DNA of 64,000 bases, taken from assembly GCA_963785765.1 (NCBI GenBank), contig CAWAWM010000004.1:434001-498000 (forward strand), read 5' to 3'. Shown one piece after another: positions 1 to 8,949 of this stretch (position 1 is the first letter of the stretch; every line of letters begins with the position of its first letter). A program made the translations under genes and the position numbers. Origin of the DNA: DATBGO01 sp963785765. GTDB lineage: Bacteria > Actinomycetota > Actinomycetes > Streptosporangiales > Streptosporangiaceae. The notes beneath the pieces are model-generated. The model was not told the origin of the DNA and ran no database searches. It saw only the letters and a list, made by a program, of their open reading frames with translations.

Positions 1-537
1 CATGCTGATCACGCCCGCGCCGTGGGCCACTGCATAGGTGATCGCTTGCGCGAGCTCGTCCTGCACTCGTCCCTGCGGCTCGTGCTGGTACCTCGCATAG
101 CCCGGATCCTGCTGGTCGGTGATGACCCGGATCGACAGCACATGCGCCCGGGGCGCAATACCGATGATGCCGCTGCCGTCGCCATGACCATGTCCGGCGA
201 TGAGCGAGGCCATCCAGGTGCCGTGCATGCCCCAACCAGGGTTGCTGGGCGGGGTGCCTACCCCGGTCAGGTCCGGGCCTGAGGTCACCGACCCGGTGAG
301 GTCGGACACGTCTGGGTTGACGCCGCTGTCGATGACCGCGACGGTCACGCCCTGTCCCTCGGTTACCGCCCACGCGGCCGGCGCGTGCACGGCGTTCAGC
401 ACCCACTGCTGCGCGTCACGCACGCCGTCCGCGCTGGCCGGGCCGGCCGGGATCGCCGCCAGGCCGGCCACCGTGGCGGTCACCACGAGCAACCGCGCAC
501 ACCGGGCCCGAGCGCCGGTCATCGTCAGGTTCAGCAT
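1..537 (-). CDS. S8 (subtilisin) serine peptidase, mycosin-like, partial
   Basis: N-terminal 179 residues of a secreted subtilisin; the rest, including the catalytic Ser, lies beyond the window edge. A basic N-terminus followed by a hydrophobic stretch ending near an alanine-rich cleavage site (about residues 1-36) looks like a signal peptide. The catalytic Asp is in VAVIDSGVNPDVSD and the catalytic His in HGTWMASLIAGHGHG, both about where subtilases have them. The ATG overlaps the stop of the upstream membrane-protein gene (ATGCTGA), which suggests translational coupling. Family knowledge: secreted subtilases of this form in actinomycetes are often type VII secretion mycosins, but no ESX gene is visible here, so that role is inference. 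Confidence 0.85.
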   Translation of the reverse strand, partial: MLNLTMTGARARCARLLVVTATVAGLAAIPAGPASADGVRDAQQWVLNAVHAPAAWAVTEGQGVTVAVIDSGVNPDVSDLTGSVTSGPDLTGVGTPPSNPGWGMHGTWMASLIAGHGHGDGSGIIGIAPRAHVLSIRVITDQQDPGYARYQHEPQGRVQDELAQAITYAVAHGAGVISM

Positions 538-1523
538 CCGGGAGCTCCGGGGCACCGGGGCGCGGCGGGCAGCGCGCCCAGGGGCATCGCCACCGCCTCA
601 GCGACGCCGTCGGCGGCGCTGGTCATCTCCTGCGCCGCGTAGCTGTCCGTGGACAGCGGCACCTGTGGTCTCCCGTCGGCGTAGCCGGCCACCGACATGA
701 TCAGGTACGGTCCGTCGTTGACCGCCCAGGACAGCTGGCGCTGGCGGTCGCCGAACGACGCGGCCAGAGTCCGGGCGAACGCCACGGCGCGCACCCCGGC
801 ACCAGGCCGCCCGTTGTGCGGCAGCGTGGCCGCGACCGCGCCAGCGGCGGCCGGGCTGGGGAGCACCGCGACGCCGACCGTGACCACCAGGCTGCCGGTC
901 GAGTCAACATAGGTGGCCCGCAGCACCGCCTGGCAGCCCCGCTGGTCAAGGAGCCGCGCTGCGGGCGGGTCGGTCGCCGCCTTGCAGGCCGCCTGCCTGG
1001 CGATGCCGATCCGCCGTGCGGTCAGGTTCAGCCCGGATCCGGAGGAGAGCGAGTAACCGGGCAGCTGATAGCTGACCGTCGCCGGGAAGATCTGCCCGGC
1101 CGACCTGATCCGCCAGCGCCCGGCCGTCTGCCAGGCCATGATCTGCTGTTGCTGGGCAACGCTGAAACGGCGCGGCAGCACCTGGCCGGCCACGCCCGCC
1201 GCCGAGACAGCCAGGCCCGCCAGCCCGATAACGAGCGCACCCAGAGCCACGCCGATCCGCCAGCCCGCTGAGCCGGTCCGCCCGCCGCCAGAACCAGTCC
1301 GGGCACCCGGGCCGGCCGCGCTACCCGGCGTACCGGCCGCGCTACCCGGCGTACCGGCCGCGCTACCCGGCGTACCGGCCGGAACGGTCAGTTGGCTGAC
1401 CGGGACGGTCAGCGGGCCCGCTGGATCGTGCGCCGCGGGGGCAGCGAGCCCGGGGAGCTCCGCCGCCTCATCGCTCGGCGCCGGGCTGCCCTCGTCATCC
1501 GGGAACTCTGGCTGCATGGCCAC
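531..1523 (-). CDS. Single-pass membrane protein of unknown function
   Basis: A 330-residue protein that I do not recognise as a named family. An acidic, proline-rich cytoplasmic N-terminus includes three copies of a seven-residue TPGSAAG unit (21-bp DNA repeat, about 1316-1380). One transmembrane helix follows at about residues 90-112, then an extracytoplasmic domain of about 215 residues with three cysteines spread between its first half and its C-terminus. It overlaps the downstream subtilisin gene by 7 nt and follows moeZ by 86 nt on the same strand. The pairing with a secreted subtilase suggests a partner or substrate at the membrane; this is inference from position only. Confidence 0.7.
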   Translation of the reverse strand: MAMQPEFPDDEGSPAPSDEAAELPGLAAPAAHDPAGPLTVPVSQLTVPAGTPGSAAGTPGSAAGTPGSAAGPGARTGSGGGRTGSAGWRIGVALGALVIGLAGLAVSAAGVAGQVLPRRFSVAQQQQIMAWQTAGRWRIRSAGQIFPATVSYQLPGYSLSSGSGLNLTARRIGIARQAACKAATDPPAARLLDQRGCQAVLRATYVDSTGSLVVTVGVAVLPSPAAAGAVAATLPHNGRPGAGVRAVAFARTLAASFGDRQRQLSWAVNDGPYLIMSVAGYADGRPQVPLSTDSYAAQEMTSAADGVAEAVAMPLGALPAAPRCPGAPGC

Positions 1524-1609
1524 ACCGGAATGTTACGGCCTGCTCACGCATGACGCGGCCAGCGCACAGAGGTTCACCCGCCGCCAGCCGCCCGGACCGC
1601 CGGATGCGC

Positions 1610-2788
1610 TTAGTAAACGGGCAGGGCCGGATCGACCTGGTTGACCCAGGCCAGCACGCCCCCGCCGAGGTGCACGGCGTCGGCGAATCCGGCGTTCTTG
1701 ACTACAGCCAGGCACTCGGCGCTGCGCGCGCCGCTCTTGCAGTGCAGCACAATCTTGCGATCGTGCGGCAGCCGCTCAAGGGCCGCTCCGGACAGGAACT
1801 GGTCCTTGGGGATCAGCACCGCGCCCGGGATCGATACGATTTCGTGCTCGTTCGGCTCCCTGACGTCCACCAGGAAGATCTTGTCGTCGCCATCGAGCAT
1901 CGCCTTCAGCTCGGTCGCGGTGATCGTCGAACCCGAGGCGGCCCGCTGGGCGTCCTCGGAAACCGCCCCGCAGAATGCCTCATAGTCGATCAGCTCAGTG
2001 ATCGTCGGGTTCTTGCCGCACACCGGGCACTCCGGGTCCTTCCTGACTCCGAGCGTCCGGTAGCTCATTTCCAGCGCGTCGTAGATCATCAGCCGGCCGA
2101 CCAGCGGCTCACCCACGCCGGTGATGACCTTGATGGCCTCGTTGACCTGGATCGAGCCGATCGACGCGCACAGCACGCCGAGCACGCCGCCCTCGGCGCA
2201 GGAAGGGACCATTCCCGGCGGCGGCGGCTCGGGGTAGAGGCACCGGTAGCACGGGCCGTATTCAGCCCAGAATACGCTGGCCTGCCCGTCGAAACGGTAG
2301 ATCGATCCCCACACGTAGGGCTTGCCCAGCAGCACGCACGCGTCGTTGACCAGGTACCTGGTGGCAAAGTTGTCGGTGCCGTCCACGATCAGGTCGTAAC
2401 CTTCGAAGATCTGCAGCGCGTTGTCGGAATCAAGCTGTTCGGTGTGGACTACGACGTTGACGTGAGGATTGATCTCCTTGATGCTGTCCCGCGCTGACTC
2501 GGCCTTCAGCCGGCCGACGTCGGACTGGCCGTGGATGACCTGGCGCTGCAGGTTCGACTCGTCGACCACGTCAAAGTCGATGACGCCCAGCGTGCCCACG
2601 CCGGCCGCGGCCAGGTAGAGCAGTGCGGGCGACCCGAGACCGCCGGCCCCCACGCACAGCACCTTGGCGTTCTTCAGCCGCTTCTGCCCCGTCATCCCGA
2701 TCTCAGGGATGATCAGGTGCCGCGAATAGCGCCGCACTTCGTCGACGGTGAGTTCGGCGGCCGGCGTGACTAGTGGTGGCAACGACAC
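1610..2788 (-). CDS. moeZ: Adenylyltransferase/sulfurtransferase MoeZ
   Basis: A 392-residue MoeB/ThiF-type E1 enzyme fused to a C-terminal rhodanese domain. It adenylates and then thiocarboxylates small sulfur-carrier proteins of the MoaD/ThiS type for molybdopterin and related pathways in the cytoplasm. Visible signs are the nucleotide-binding GAGGLGSPALLYLAAAGVG segment near residue 45, zinc cysteine pairs CYRC and CPVC, and the rhodanese active-site loop HCKSGAR near residue 360. The GTG at 2788 is chosen because GGGAG lies 7 nt upstream and family members start at this point; an ATG 12 codons earlier lacks such a site. moaE (52778-53200), acting in the same pathway, lies far away in this window. 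Confidence 0.93.
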   Translation of the reverse strand: MSLPPLVTPAAELTVDEVRRYSRHLIIPEIGMTGQKRLKNAKVLCVGAGGLGSPALLYLAAAGVGTLGVIDFDVVDESNLQRQVIHGQSDVGRLKAESARDSIKEINPHVNVVVHTEQLDSDNALQIFEGYDLIVDGTDNFATRYLVNDACVLLGKPYVWGSIYRFDGQASVFWAEYGPCYRCLYPEPPPPGMVPSCAEGGVLGVLCASIGSIQVNEAIKVITGVGEPLVGRLMIYDALEMSYRTLGVRKDPECPVCGKNPTITELIDYEAFCGAVSEDAQRAASGSTITATELKAMLDGDDKIFLVDVREPNEHEIVSIPGAVLIPKDQFLSGAALERLPHDRKIVLHCKSGARSAECLAVVKNAGFADAVHLGGGVLAWVNQVDPALPVY

Positions 2789-2976
2789 TGAGATACTCCC
2801 GGGGAAGCCTGCCGGGGCAGGCACAGCGAGTAGGTCCAGGACTCCGTTCGGTCCTAGCTGAAGTCAACCAGGCGGCCCGGCCGGGCATTCCAGCCAACCG
2901 GACCGGGCATTCCACCCGGCCCGGGGCCCGCCGCTCCAGGCGGCCGGACCGAGCATCCGGGTCGCCGAGCCGGGAA

Positions 2977-3675
2977 ATGTCACCGCTTCCGAGTAAAACT
3001 CATGGCATGCCGCAGCCCACCCCGCCCGCCAGCCACCGGCCGCAGTCCCCAGCTTCGCGGCGGCCGGTGCTGCCGCTCGTGCCCGATCTGGGCAGACCGC
3101 CCGACCACGGCCGACCGTTGCCCGACGCGACCGCGGTCCGCAGGCTCGCGGTGCCCGATTCCGCGCCTCCTTATGACGACGAGTCCAGGGCCGCCGGCCA
3201 AGGCCAGCCCGCAACGCCCGAACCGACCGGCAGGCCCGTCCCCGGGCCGGACCGGACATCCCACCCGGACCGGACAGCCCACCCAGACACGACAGCCCAC
3301 CCAGACACGACAGCCCACCCGGACAAGACGGCCCACCCGGACAACGGCTGGCCAGGCAAGTTCGCCCAGGTGCTCGCGGAGACGCTGGCCGGGTCCCGGC
3401 CACCCCGGCAGATCGTGCCCTGGACCACCGAGCAGGCGCGCCGCAATATCAGGCGGCTCGGGCCAATGCTCGCGGCCGGCCAGCAGCCGCTGGTGCACCG
3501 CGTCGTAGCGTCCCGCCCGGCCGCCGATGTCGTGGAGATGACGGTGGTCGTCAGGTTCGGGCCCCGGGTCCGCGCACTGGCCGTCCGGCTGGAGCGAGAC
3601 GGCCCGCATCGCGGCGGGCCCGGCCGCGACGCCACGCCGGCGCGATGGCGCTGCACGGCGCTGGAGGCGGCCTGA
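2977..3675 (+). CDS. Rv3235-like family protein
   Basis: A 232-residue protein whose last 80 residues (KFAQVLAETLAGSRPPRQ through the C-terminus) match the small actinobacterial Rv3235-like family usually found beside secA. The role is unknown. The N-terminal 130 residues are proline-rich and disordered, with an 18-bp in-frame repeat at about 3259-3342 encoding HPDTTA-type hexapeptides. The start is uncertain: ATG 2977 or ATG 3007; neither has a convincing ribosome-binding site. The gene converges on secA. Its stop codon lies in the first unit of a long tandem repeat that fills the following intergenic DNA. Confidence 0.7.
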   Translation: MSPLPSKTHGMPQPTPPASHRPQSPASRRPVLPLVPDLGRPPDHGRPLPDATAVRRLAVPDSAPPYDDESRAAGQGQPATPEPTGRPVPGPDRTSHPDRTAHPDTTAHPDTTAHPDKTAHPDNGWPGKFAQVLAETLAGSRPPRQIVPWTTEQARRNIRRLGPMLAAGQQPLVHRVVASRPAADVVEMTVVVRFGPRVRALAVRLERDGPHRGGPGRDATPARWRCTALEAA

Positions 3676-3872
3676 CCCGCAGCCCCGGCCAGACCCCGGC
3701 CAGACCCGCAGCCCCGGCCAGACCCGCAGGTCCGACCAGACCCGCACCCCCGGCCAGACCCGCAGCCCCGGCCCGACCCGCAGCCCCGGCCAGACCCGCA
3801 GCCCCGGCCCGACCCGCACCCCGGCCAGACCCGCAGCCCCGGCCAGACCCGCAGCCCGGCCAGACCTCGGCC
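3670..3872. repeat. Stop-anchored 18-bp tandem array behind the Rv3235-like gene
   Basis: About eleven imperfect copies of GGCCAGACCCGCAGCCCC. The first copy contains the stop codon of the upstream gene: its TGA sits exactly where the other copies have AGA or CGA. Most units keep the 18-bp period with a few shortened ones. No promoter or gene is seen inside the array. Confidence 0.85.
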
Positions 3873-3922
3873 CGCGGGCCGGAGGGTTCATGCCGGAGGG
3901 CTCAACCCTGAGGGTTCATGCC

Positions 3923-3952
3923 GAAGGCCCGGGCGCTTGGGCCCGGGCCTTC
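3923..3952. terminator. Bidirectional terminator between Rv3235-like gene and secA
   Basis: A perfect 12-bp inverted repeat, GAAGGCCCGGGC and its complement, closes a 6-nt loop. It lies between two convergent genes, 12 nt past the secA stop. There is no long T run, as is usual in high-GC actinomycetes. Confidence 0.75.
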
Positions 3953-3964
3953 ATACGCAGCGCG

Positions 3965-6925
3965 CTACCTGTTACGCGGGTCGCCGTGGCATTGCTTGAA
4001 TTTCTTCCCTGAGCCGCAGGGGCACGGAGCGTTCCGTCCGACCCGGGAGAAGTCGCTGCCGTTGCCGCTCGGCGTTTCGGTGTGCATCTCGGCCTGGCCC
4101 GGCGTGTCGGCGCTGGGTGCGGTGTACTGCAGCCGCCCCGGCCGCCTGGGCGCGTCCAGGCCGCGAGCCAGGCCCGCGGGGACCGCGGGAGCATCCGGCG
4201 CGGGCTGCCCGCCGCCACCCGAGGCCGCCGCATGGGCCCCACGGCTACGGCGGGCCCGGCCGCCCGCCGAACCTGGCCGCTGCCCGGTCCCGCCCGTAGC
4301 GCCGCCGGTACCGACCGCCGGAGCCGACTGCGCTCCGGCACCGGCCGCGGCCGCCGTTCCCAGCCCGGCCAGGGCACCGTCGGCGGCTGGCGGCTGCTCC
4401 ACGATCGGGCTCTCCTGCACCTGAACCTGCAGGTTGAACAGGCTGCCGACCGACTCCTCCTTGATGCCTTCCTTCATCGTGTCGAACATCGTGTAGCCCT
4501 CGTTCTGGTACTCAACCAGCGGATCCCGCTGGGCCCAGGCTCGCAGGCCGATGCCCTCACGCAGGTAGTCCATCTCGTACAGGTGCTCCCGCCACTTGCG
4601 GTCCAGCACCGACAGGACCACGCGCCGCTCCAGGTCGCGCATCACCTCTGAGGTCAGCTCGGCCTCGCGCCGTTCGTAGGCGGCCTGCGCGTCCTGCCGC
4701 ATCATCTCGGTGATGAACTCGGCCGACAGGCCCGACCGCTCGCCGCCCGCCTCCTCGATGAGCTCGTCCAGCGAGAGCCCCACCGGATACAGCTGGCGGA
4801 ACGCGCGCCACAACTGATCGAGATCCCATTCCTCGGGGAATCCATCGCTGGTGGCACCCGCCACGTAGCCCGCCACGACATCGTCGATCATGCCGCGGAT
4901 CTGCTCGTGCATATCGGCGCCCTCGAGCACCTGGAGGCGCTCGGCGTAGATCACGTGCCGCTGCCGGTTCATCACGTCGTCGTACTTCAGCAGGTCCTTG
5001 CGGATCTCGAAGTTCTGCTGCTCGACCTGGGTCTGCGCGGACCTGATCGAGCGGCTGACCGTCTTGGACTCGATGGGCACGTCCGGCGGCGTCTTCAGCC
5101 ACTCCATGATGTGCGCGACCTTGTCGGCGTTGAACATCCGCATCAGGTCGTCCTCGAGCGAGAGGTAGAACCTGGATTCGCCGGGGTCGCCCTGCCGGCC
5201 TGACCGGCCGCGGAGCTGGTTGTCGATCCGCCGTGACTCGTGCCGCTCGGTGCCGAGCACGTACAGGCCGCCGGCCGCGACAACCTCCTCGTGCTCCTCG
5301 GCCACCGCCCGCCGGGCCTTCTCGACCGCCTCGGGCCAGGCCGCCTCGAAATCCTCCGGGGTGTCCAGCGGTGACAGGCCACGGTGGTGCAGTTCGAGGT
5401 CGGCGATGAACTCCGGGTTGCCACCCAGCATGATGTCGGTGCCGCGGCCGGCCATGTTGGTGGCCACGGTGACCGCGCCCTTGCGCCCCGCCTGGGCCAC
5501 GATCGCGGCCTCACGCTCGTGGTACTTGGCGTTCAGGACCTCGTGCGGGATGCCTTGCCGCTTGAGCATCCTGGACACCAGCTCGGACTTCTCGACGCTG
5601 GTCGTCCCGACGAGCACCGGCTGGCCGGCCTCGTGCCGCCCGGCGATGTCCTCGACCAGGGCCTCGAACTTCACCTGCACCGTCTGGTAGACCATGTCGG
5701 CCTGGTCGGCCCTGATCATCGGCTTGTTCGTGGGGATGGGGACCACGCCGAGCTTGTAGGTCTGGTGGAACTCGTTCGCCTCGGTCTGGGCGGTCCCGGT
5801 CATGCCGGCGAGCTTGTCGTAGAGCCGGAAGTAGTTCTGCAGCGTGATCGTGGCGAGCGTCTGGTTCTCGTCCTTGATCTGCACGCCTTCCTTCGCCTCG
5901 ATGGCCTGGTGCATGCCTTCGCTGTAGCGGCGGCCGTGCAGCATCCGGCCGGTGAACTCGTCCACGATCAGGACCTCGCCGTTGATGATGACGTAGTCCT
6001 TGTCCTTCTTATACAGTTCCTTGGCCTTGAGCGCGTTGTTCAGGAAGCTGACCAGCGGCGTGTTGACCGACTCGTACAGATTCTCGATGCCGAGCCAGTC
6101 CTCGACCTTCTCGACCCCGGACTCCATGATGCCGACGGTCCGCTTCTTCTCGTCGACCTCGTAATCGCCCTCGCCGTCCTCGCCGCGCCGCAGCCTGGGC
6201 GCGATCTTGGCGAATTCGAGGTACCACCGGCTGTTCTGGTCGGCGGGACCGCTGATAATCAGCGGCGTACGCGCTTCGTCGATGAGAATGGAGTCGACTT
6301 CGTCCACGATCGCGAAATTGTGCCCCCGCTGGACGCATTCCTCCAGACCCCAGGCCATGTTGTCCCTGAGGTAGTCGAAACCGAACTCGTTGTTGGTGCC
6401 GTAGGTAATGTCGGCCTCGTACTGCTTGCGCCGCTCGTCCGGCTCCATCTGCGCCAGGATCACGCCCACCTGCAGGCCCAGGAAGTGGTGGATCCGCCCC
6501 ATCCATTCCGCGTCCCGCTTAGCCAGGTAATCGTTGACGGTGACGACGTGCACGCCCTTGCCGGACAGCGCGTTCAGGTAGGCGGGCAGCACGCTGGTGA
6601 GGGTCTTGCCCTCACCGGTCTTCATCTCCGCGATGTTGCCCATGTGCAGGGCCGCCCCGCCCATCAGCTGGACATCGAAGTGCCGCTGGCCGATGGTCCG
6701 CTTGGCCGCCTCCCGGACGGCCGCGAACGCCTCGGGCATCAGGTCATCCAGCGACTCGCCGTCGGTATGGCGCTGCCGCAGTTCGTCCGTCATTGCCCGG
6801 AGCTCAGCGTCGCTGAGCGCGGCGAAGTCCTCTTCGATCGAGTTGACCTGCCCCGCAATACGCTTGAGCTTGCGGAGTAGCTTGCCCTCGCCAGCGCGAA
6901 GGACACTATCGATAATGACTGGCAC
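3965..6925 (-). CDS. secA: Preprotein translocase ATPase SecA
   Basis: A 986-residue motor ATPase of the Sec translocon, which pushes unfolded preproteins through SecYEG. Walker A MKTGEGKT is at about residues 101-108 and Walker B VDEVDSILIDEARTP near residue 210; the preprotein cross-linking and helical scaffold domains follow. A proline/glycine/alanine-rich linker precedes the C-terminal zinc SEC-C motif (CPCGSGKKFKQCH), which binds SecB or ribosomes in other bacteria. The GTG at 6925 starts the conserved VPVIIDSVLRAGEGK N-terminus; AGGAG and GAAGAG lie upstream. Only one SecA is in the window, of the SecA1 type. Confidence 0.97.
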   Translation of the reverse strand: MPVIIDSVLRAGEGKLLRKLKRIAGQVNSIEEDFAALSDAELRAMTDELRQRHTDGESLDDLMPEAFAAVREAAKRTIGQRHFDVQLMGGAALHMGNIAEMKTGEGKTLTSVLPAYLNALSGKGVHVVTVNDYLAKRDAEWMGRIHHFLGLQVGVILAQMEPDERRKQYEADITYGTNNEFGFDYLRDNMAWGLEECVQRGHNFAIVDEVDSILIDEARTPLIISGPADQNSRWYLEFAKIAPRLRRGEDGEGDYEVDEKKRTVGIMESGVEKVEDWLGIENLYESVNTPLVSFLNNALKAKELYKKDKDYVIINGEVLIVDEFTGRMLHGRRYSEGMHQAIEAKEGVQIKDENQTLATITLQNYFRLYDKLAGMTGTAQTEANEFHQTYKLGVVPIPTNKPMIRADQADMVYQTVQVKFEALVEDIAGRHEAGQPVLVGTTSVEKSELVSRMLKRQGIPHEVLNAKYHEREAAIVAQAGRKGAVTVATNMAGRGTDIMLGGNPEFIADLELHHRGLSPLDTPEDFEAAWPEAVEKARRAVAEEHEEVVAAGGLYVLGTERHESRRIDNQLRGRSGRQGDPGESRFYLSLEDDLMRMFNADKVAHIMEWLKTPPDVPIESKTVSRSIRSAQTQVEQQNFEIRKDLLKYDDVMNRQRHVIYAERLQVLEGADMHEQIRGMIDDVVAGYVAGATSDGFPEEWDLDQLWRAFRQLYPVGLSLDELIEEAGGERSGLSAEFITEMMRQDAQAAYERREAELTSEVMRDLERRVVLSVLDRKWREHLYEMDYLREGIGLRAWAQRDPLVEYQNEGYTMFDTMKEGIKEESVGSLFNLQVQVQESPIVEQPPAADGALAGLGTAAAAGAGAQSAPAVGTGGATGGTGQRPGSAGGRARRSRGAHAAASGGGGQPAPDAPAVPAGLARGLDAPRRPGRLQYTAPSADTPGQAEMHTETPSGNGSDFSRVGRNAPCPCGSGKKFKQCHGDPRNR

Positions 6926-7187
6926 TGCTCTTCGCGCTCCTCGCGGATCGTCTGGCGACGGACCGGTTTGCCGCCATGGCACGGCCGGGGTGACACACTT
7001 GCCGGGCGGGCGTTAGCGAGGCGGCTCACCGGCACACCGTATTTACAGCCATGGTAGGCGAGACGAGGGATGAAACCGAGCCGGTGCGCCAAGGCCGCCA
7101 CGGCAGGGGGGCGGTTGCTCGCGTGTCAGGGGTGCTGGCCACAATGATATGCACGGCGGGTCAGCCGGATGAGAGGAGCAGCGCGCC

Positions 7188-7511
7188 ATGTCGAACCAGG
7201 TGGAGCAGCCGGGCACCGTGGGCGGCGGCGCCGCGCCAGACCAGGGCGGCTACTCCGGCGCGGTGGACGAGCACGGCCAGCGCATGCAGGCGCAGGCCGC
7301 CTACGACCCCGGCGAGTGGTTCCCGCCGCACGCCTTCCACGGGCGGCCGGTGTCCTGGGTGGCGGTGGGCACCATCATGGTCGGTTTCCTGGTCGGCGGC
7401 CTCGCGCTGGTCTTCGGGCCGACGTGGTGGGTGTTCTGGGTCGGCCTGGCCGTCGCTGCGGTCGGCGGCTTGCTCGCGCTGGCCACCAACATCTTCGAGG
7501 ACTGGTACTGA
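7188..7511 (+). CDS. HGxxPAAW-family small membrane protein
   Basis: A 107-residue protein with a hydrophilic N-terminal half and two transmembrane helices at about residues 58-75 and 78-98. The motif preceding the first helix reads HGRPVSW, close to the HGxxPAAW signature of a small actinobacterial membrane-protein family of unknown role. A GAGG-type ribosome-binding site lies about 10 nt before the ATG. It is divergent from secA across 262 bp that must hold both promoters; no clear -35/-10 pair was picked out there. Confidence 0.8.
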   Translation: MSNQVEQPGTVGGGAAPDQGGYSGAVDEHGQRMQAQAAYDPGEWFPPHAFHGRPVSWVAVGTIMVGFLVGGLALVFGPTWWVFWVGLAVAAVGGLLALATNIFEDWY

Positions 7512-7515
7512 GCCG

Positions 7516-7535
7516 GCCCGGTGAAATAACCGGGC
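7516..7535 (+). terminator. Weak hairpin after the HGxxPAAW gene
   Basis: GCCCGGT and ACCGGGC form a 7-bp stem around GAAATA directly after the stop codon. It is short, so termination here is tentative. Confidence 0.4.
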
Positions 7536-7640
7536 ATTAACGGCTTTCACCTCTTAATCCCGGCAACCAGGGCGGTACGGACTATCCTGGCCGGAATGTC
7601 CTGGCCGGAATGTCAGGGCCACCGGTTAGGCTGCCTCGTC

Positions 7641-8945
7641 GTGACCAGCTCCCCTCCCCCGGCTCCCGGCCTGGCGCGGTCCGCGGCCGCGGACCGCGGT
7701 GCTGCCCCTGGGTCCCCCGCGCCCGAGCTGACCTTGTCCGCGGCGCAGGCCCGGCTGATGACGCTGCGCGCCCAGGGCTTCATCGGCACGGAGGTCCGCC
7801 GCGGCGGCGTGCCCGCCCTGCTGCGCAGGCTGGCCGCGGTCCAGCTGGACACGATCAGCGTGCTCGCCCGCTCCCATGAGCTGGTCGCTTACGCGCGGCT
7901 CGGCGCGCTGCCCCGGGACCTGATCGAGCGGGCCTACTGGCATCCGGACCAGCCGGGCTCGTTCGAGTACTGGTCACATGCCGCGTGCATCCTGCCGATC
8001 GAGGAGTGGCCGTACTACGGCTTCAGGCGGCGGGCGTTCCGCGCCCGGGGCAGGCACTGGCATCAGGTCCATGACGGCGCGGTCCGCGGCGTGCTGGACC
8101 GGCTGCGGGCCGAAGGGCCGCTGACCGCGACGCAGCTCGGCGGGGCCAAGCGCGGCGCCGACTGGTGGGACTGGTCGGACACGAAGATCGCCGTCGAGTG
8201 GCTGCTCAGCACCGGCGAGGTCATCTGCACCCGCAGGACCGGCTGGCGCCGCGTCTACGACCTGCCCGACCGGGTGCTGCCCGCGCGGCTACTGGATGCT
8301 GAGCCGTCCGACGAGCAGTGCATCAGGCATCTGGTGGCGGTCGCGGCCCGGGCCCTCGGCGTGGTTACCCGGGCCGACCTGATCGACTACCACCGGCTAG
8401 GGAGCTTCGGCGCCAGCAAGGTCCCGGGCGGGATCTCCGTGACCGATGCCGCGCTCAGCGCCGACCTGACGCCCGTCCGCATCGCGCGGGACGGCGCGGC
8501 GCCGGTGCCCGGCTGGGCCGATCCGGCCGCGCTGGCCGCCGCGGCCGGCACCGGCCAGGGCCCCGCCGGCCGAGGCGGACGCCATCGGGTGACCTTGCTG
8601 TCGCCCTTCGATTCGCTCATCTGGGACCGGAAGCGGACCTTGCGTATGTTCGGGTTCGAGCACAGCCTGGAGGCCTACCTGCCGAGCGCCAAGCGCGTGC
8701 ACGGCTACTTCACGATGCCGCTGCTGGCCGGGGGCGCACTGGTCGGCCGCGTTGATCCGGCCCGGGACGGCCGGACCCTGGTGGCACGCCAGCTGTCACT
8801 GCAGTCCGCGGCGGCCGCTCCAGCGATGGCCCGGGCTCTCCGGGCGGCCGCGACCTGGGTCGGCTGCGACAACGTGACGGTCGGCGCCGTGGCACCGGCC
8901 CGCCTGGACCAGCGGATGCGGGCTGAGATCGCCGCTGTGACCTGA
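7641..8945 (+). CDS. Winged-helix DNA glycosylase of the AlkX/YcaQ (HTH_42) family
   Basis: About 434 residues with the conserved layout of the YcaQ/AlkZ family: a tandem winged-helix fold that removes bulky alkyl lesions or unhooks interstrand crosslinks. The catalytic loop reads AVQLDTISVLARSHEL, i.e. a Q-x-D pair as in E. coli YcaQ (AlkX), rather than the Q-x-Q of the AlkZ self-resistance type. Other family landmarks are YWSHAACILP, the WDW region and LLSPFDSLIWDRKR. The GTG at 7641 is my choice; ATG 7596 in a duplicated 14-bp segment is the alternative. It ends 4 bp before the convergent response-regulator gene. Confidence 0.82.
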   Translation: MTSSPPPAPGLARSAAADRGAAPGSPAPELTLSAAQARLMTLRAQGFIGTEVRRGGVPALLRRLAAVQLDTISVLARSHELVAYARLGALPRDLIERAYWHPDQPGSFEYWSHAACILPIEEWPYYGFRRRAFRARGRHWHQVHDGAVRGVLDRLRAEGPLTATQLGGAKRGADWWDWSDTKIAVEWLLSTGEVICTRRTGWRRVYDLPDRVLPARLLDAEPSDEQCIRHLVAVAARALGVVTRADLIDYHRLGSFGASKVPGGISVTDAALSADLTPVRIARDGAAPVPGWADPAALAAAAGTGQGPAGRGGRHRVTLLSPFDSLIWDRKRTLRMFGFEHSLEAYLPSAKRVHGYFTMPLLAGGALVGRVDPARDGRTLVARQLSLQSAAAAPAMARALRAAATWVGCDNVTVGAVAPARLDQRMRAEIAAVT

Positions 8946-8949
8946 CCGG

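Noticed and set aside
5384..6880. Long open frame on the plus strand (about 498 codons) opposite secA
   Set aside because: A mirror frame produced by high third-position GC of secA; no ribosome-binding site and a His/Val/Leu/Asp-rich nonsense composition.
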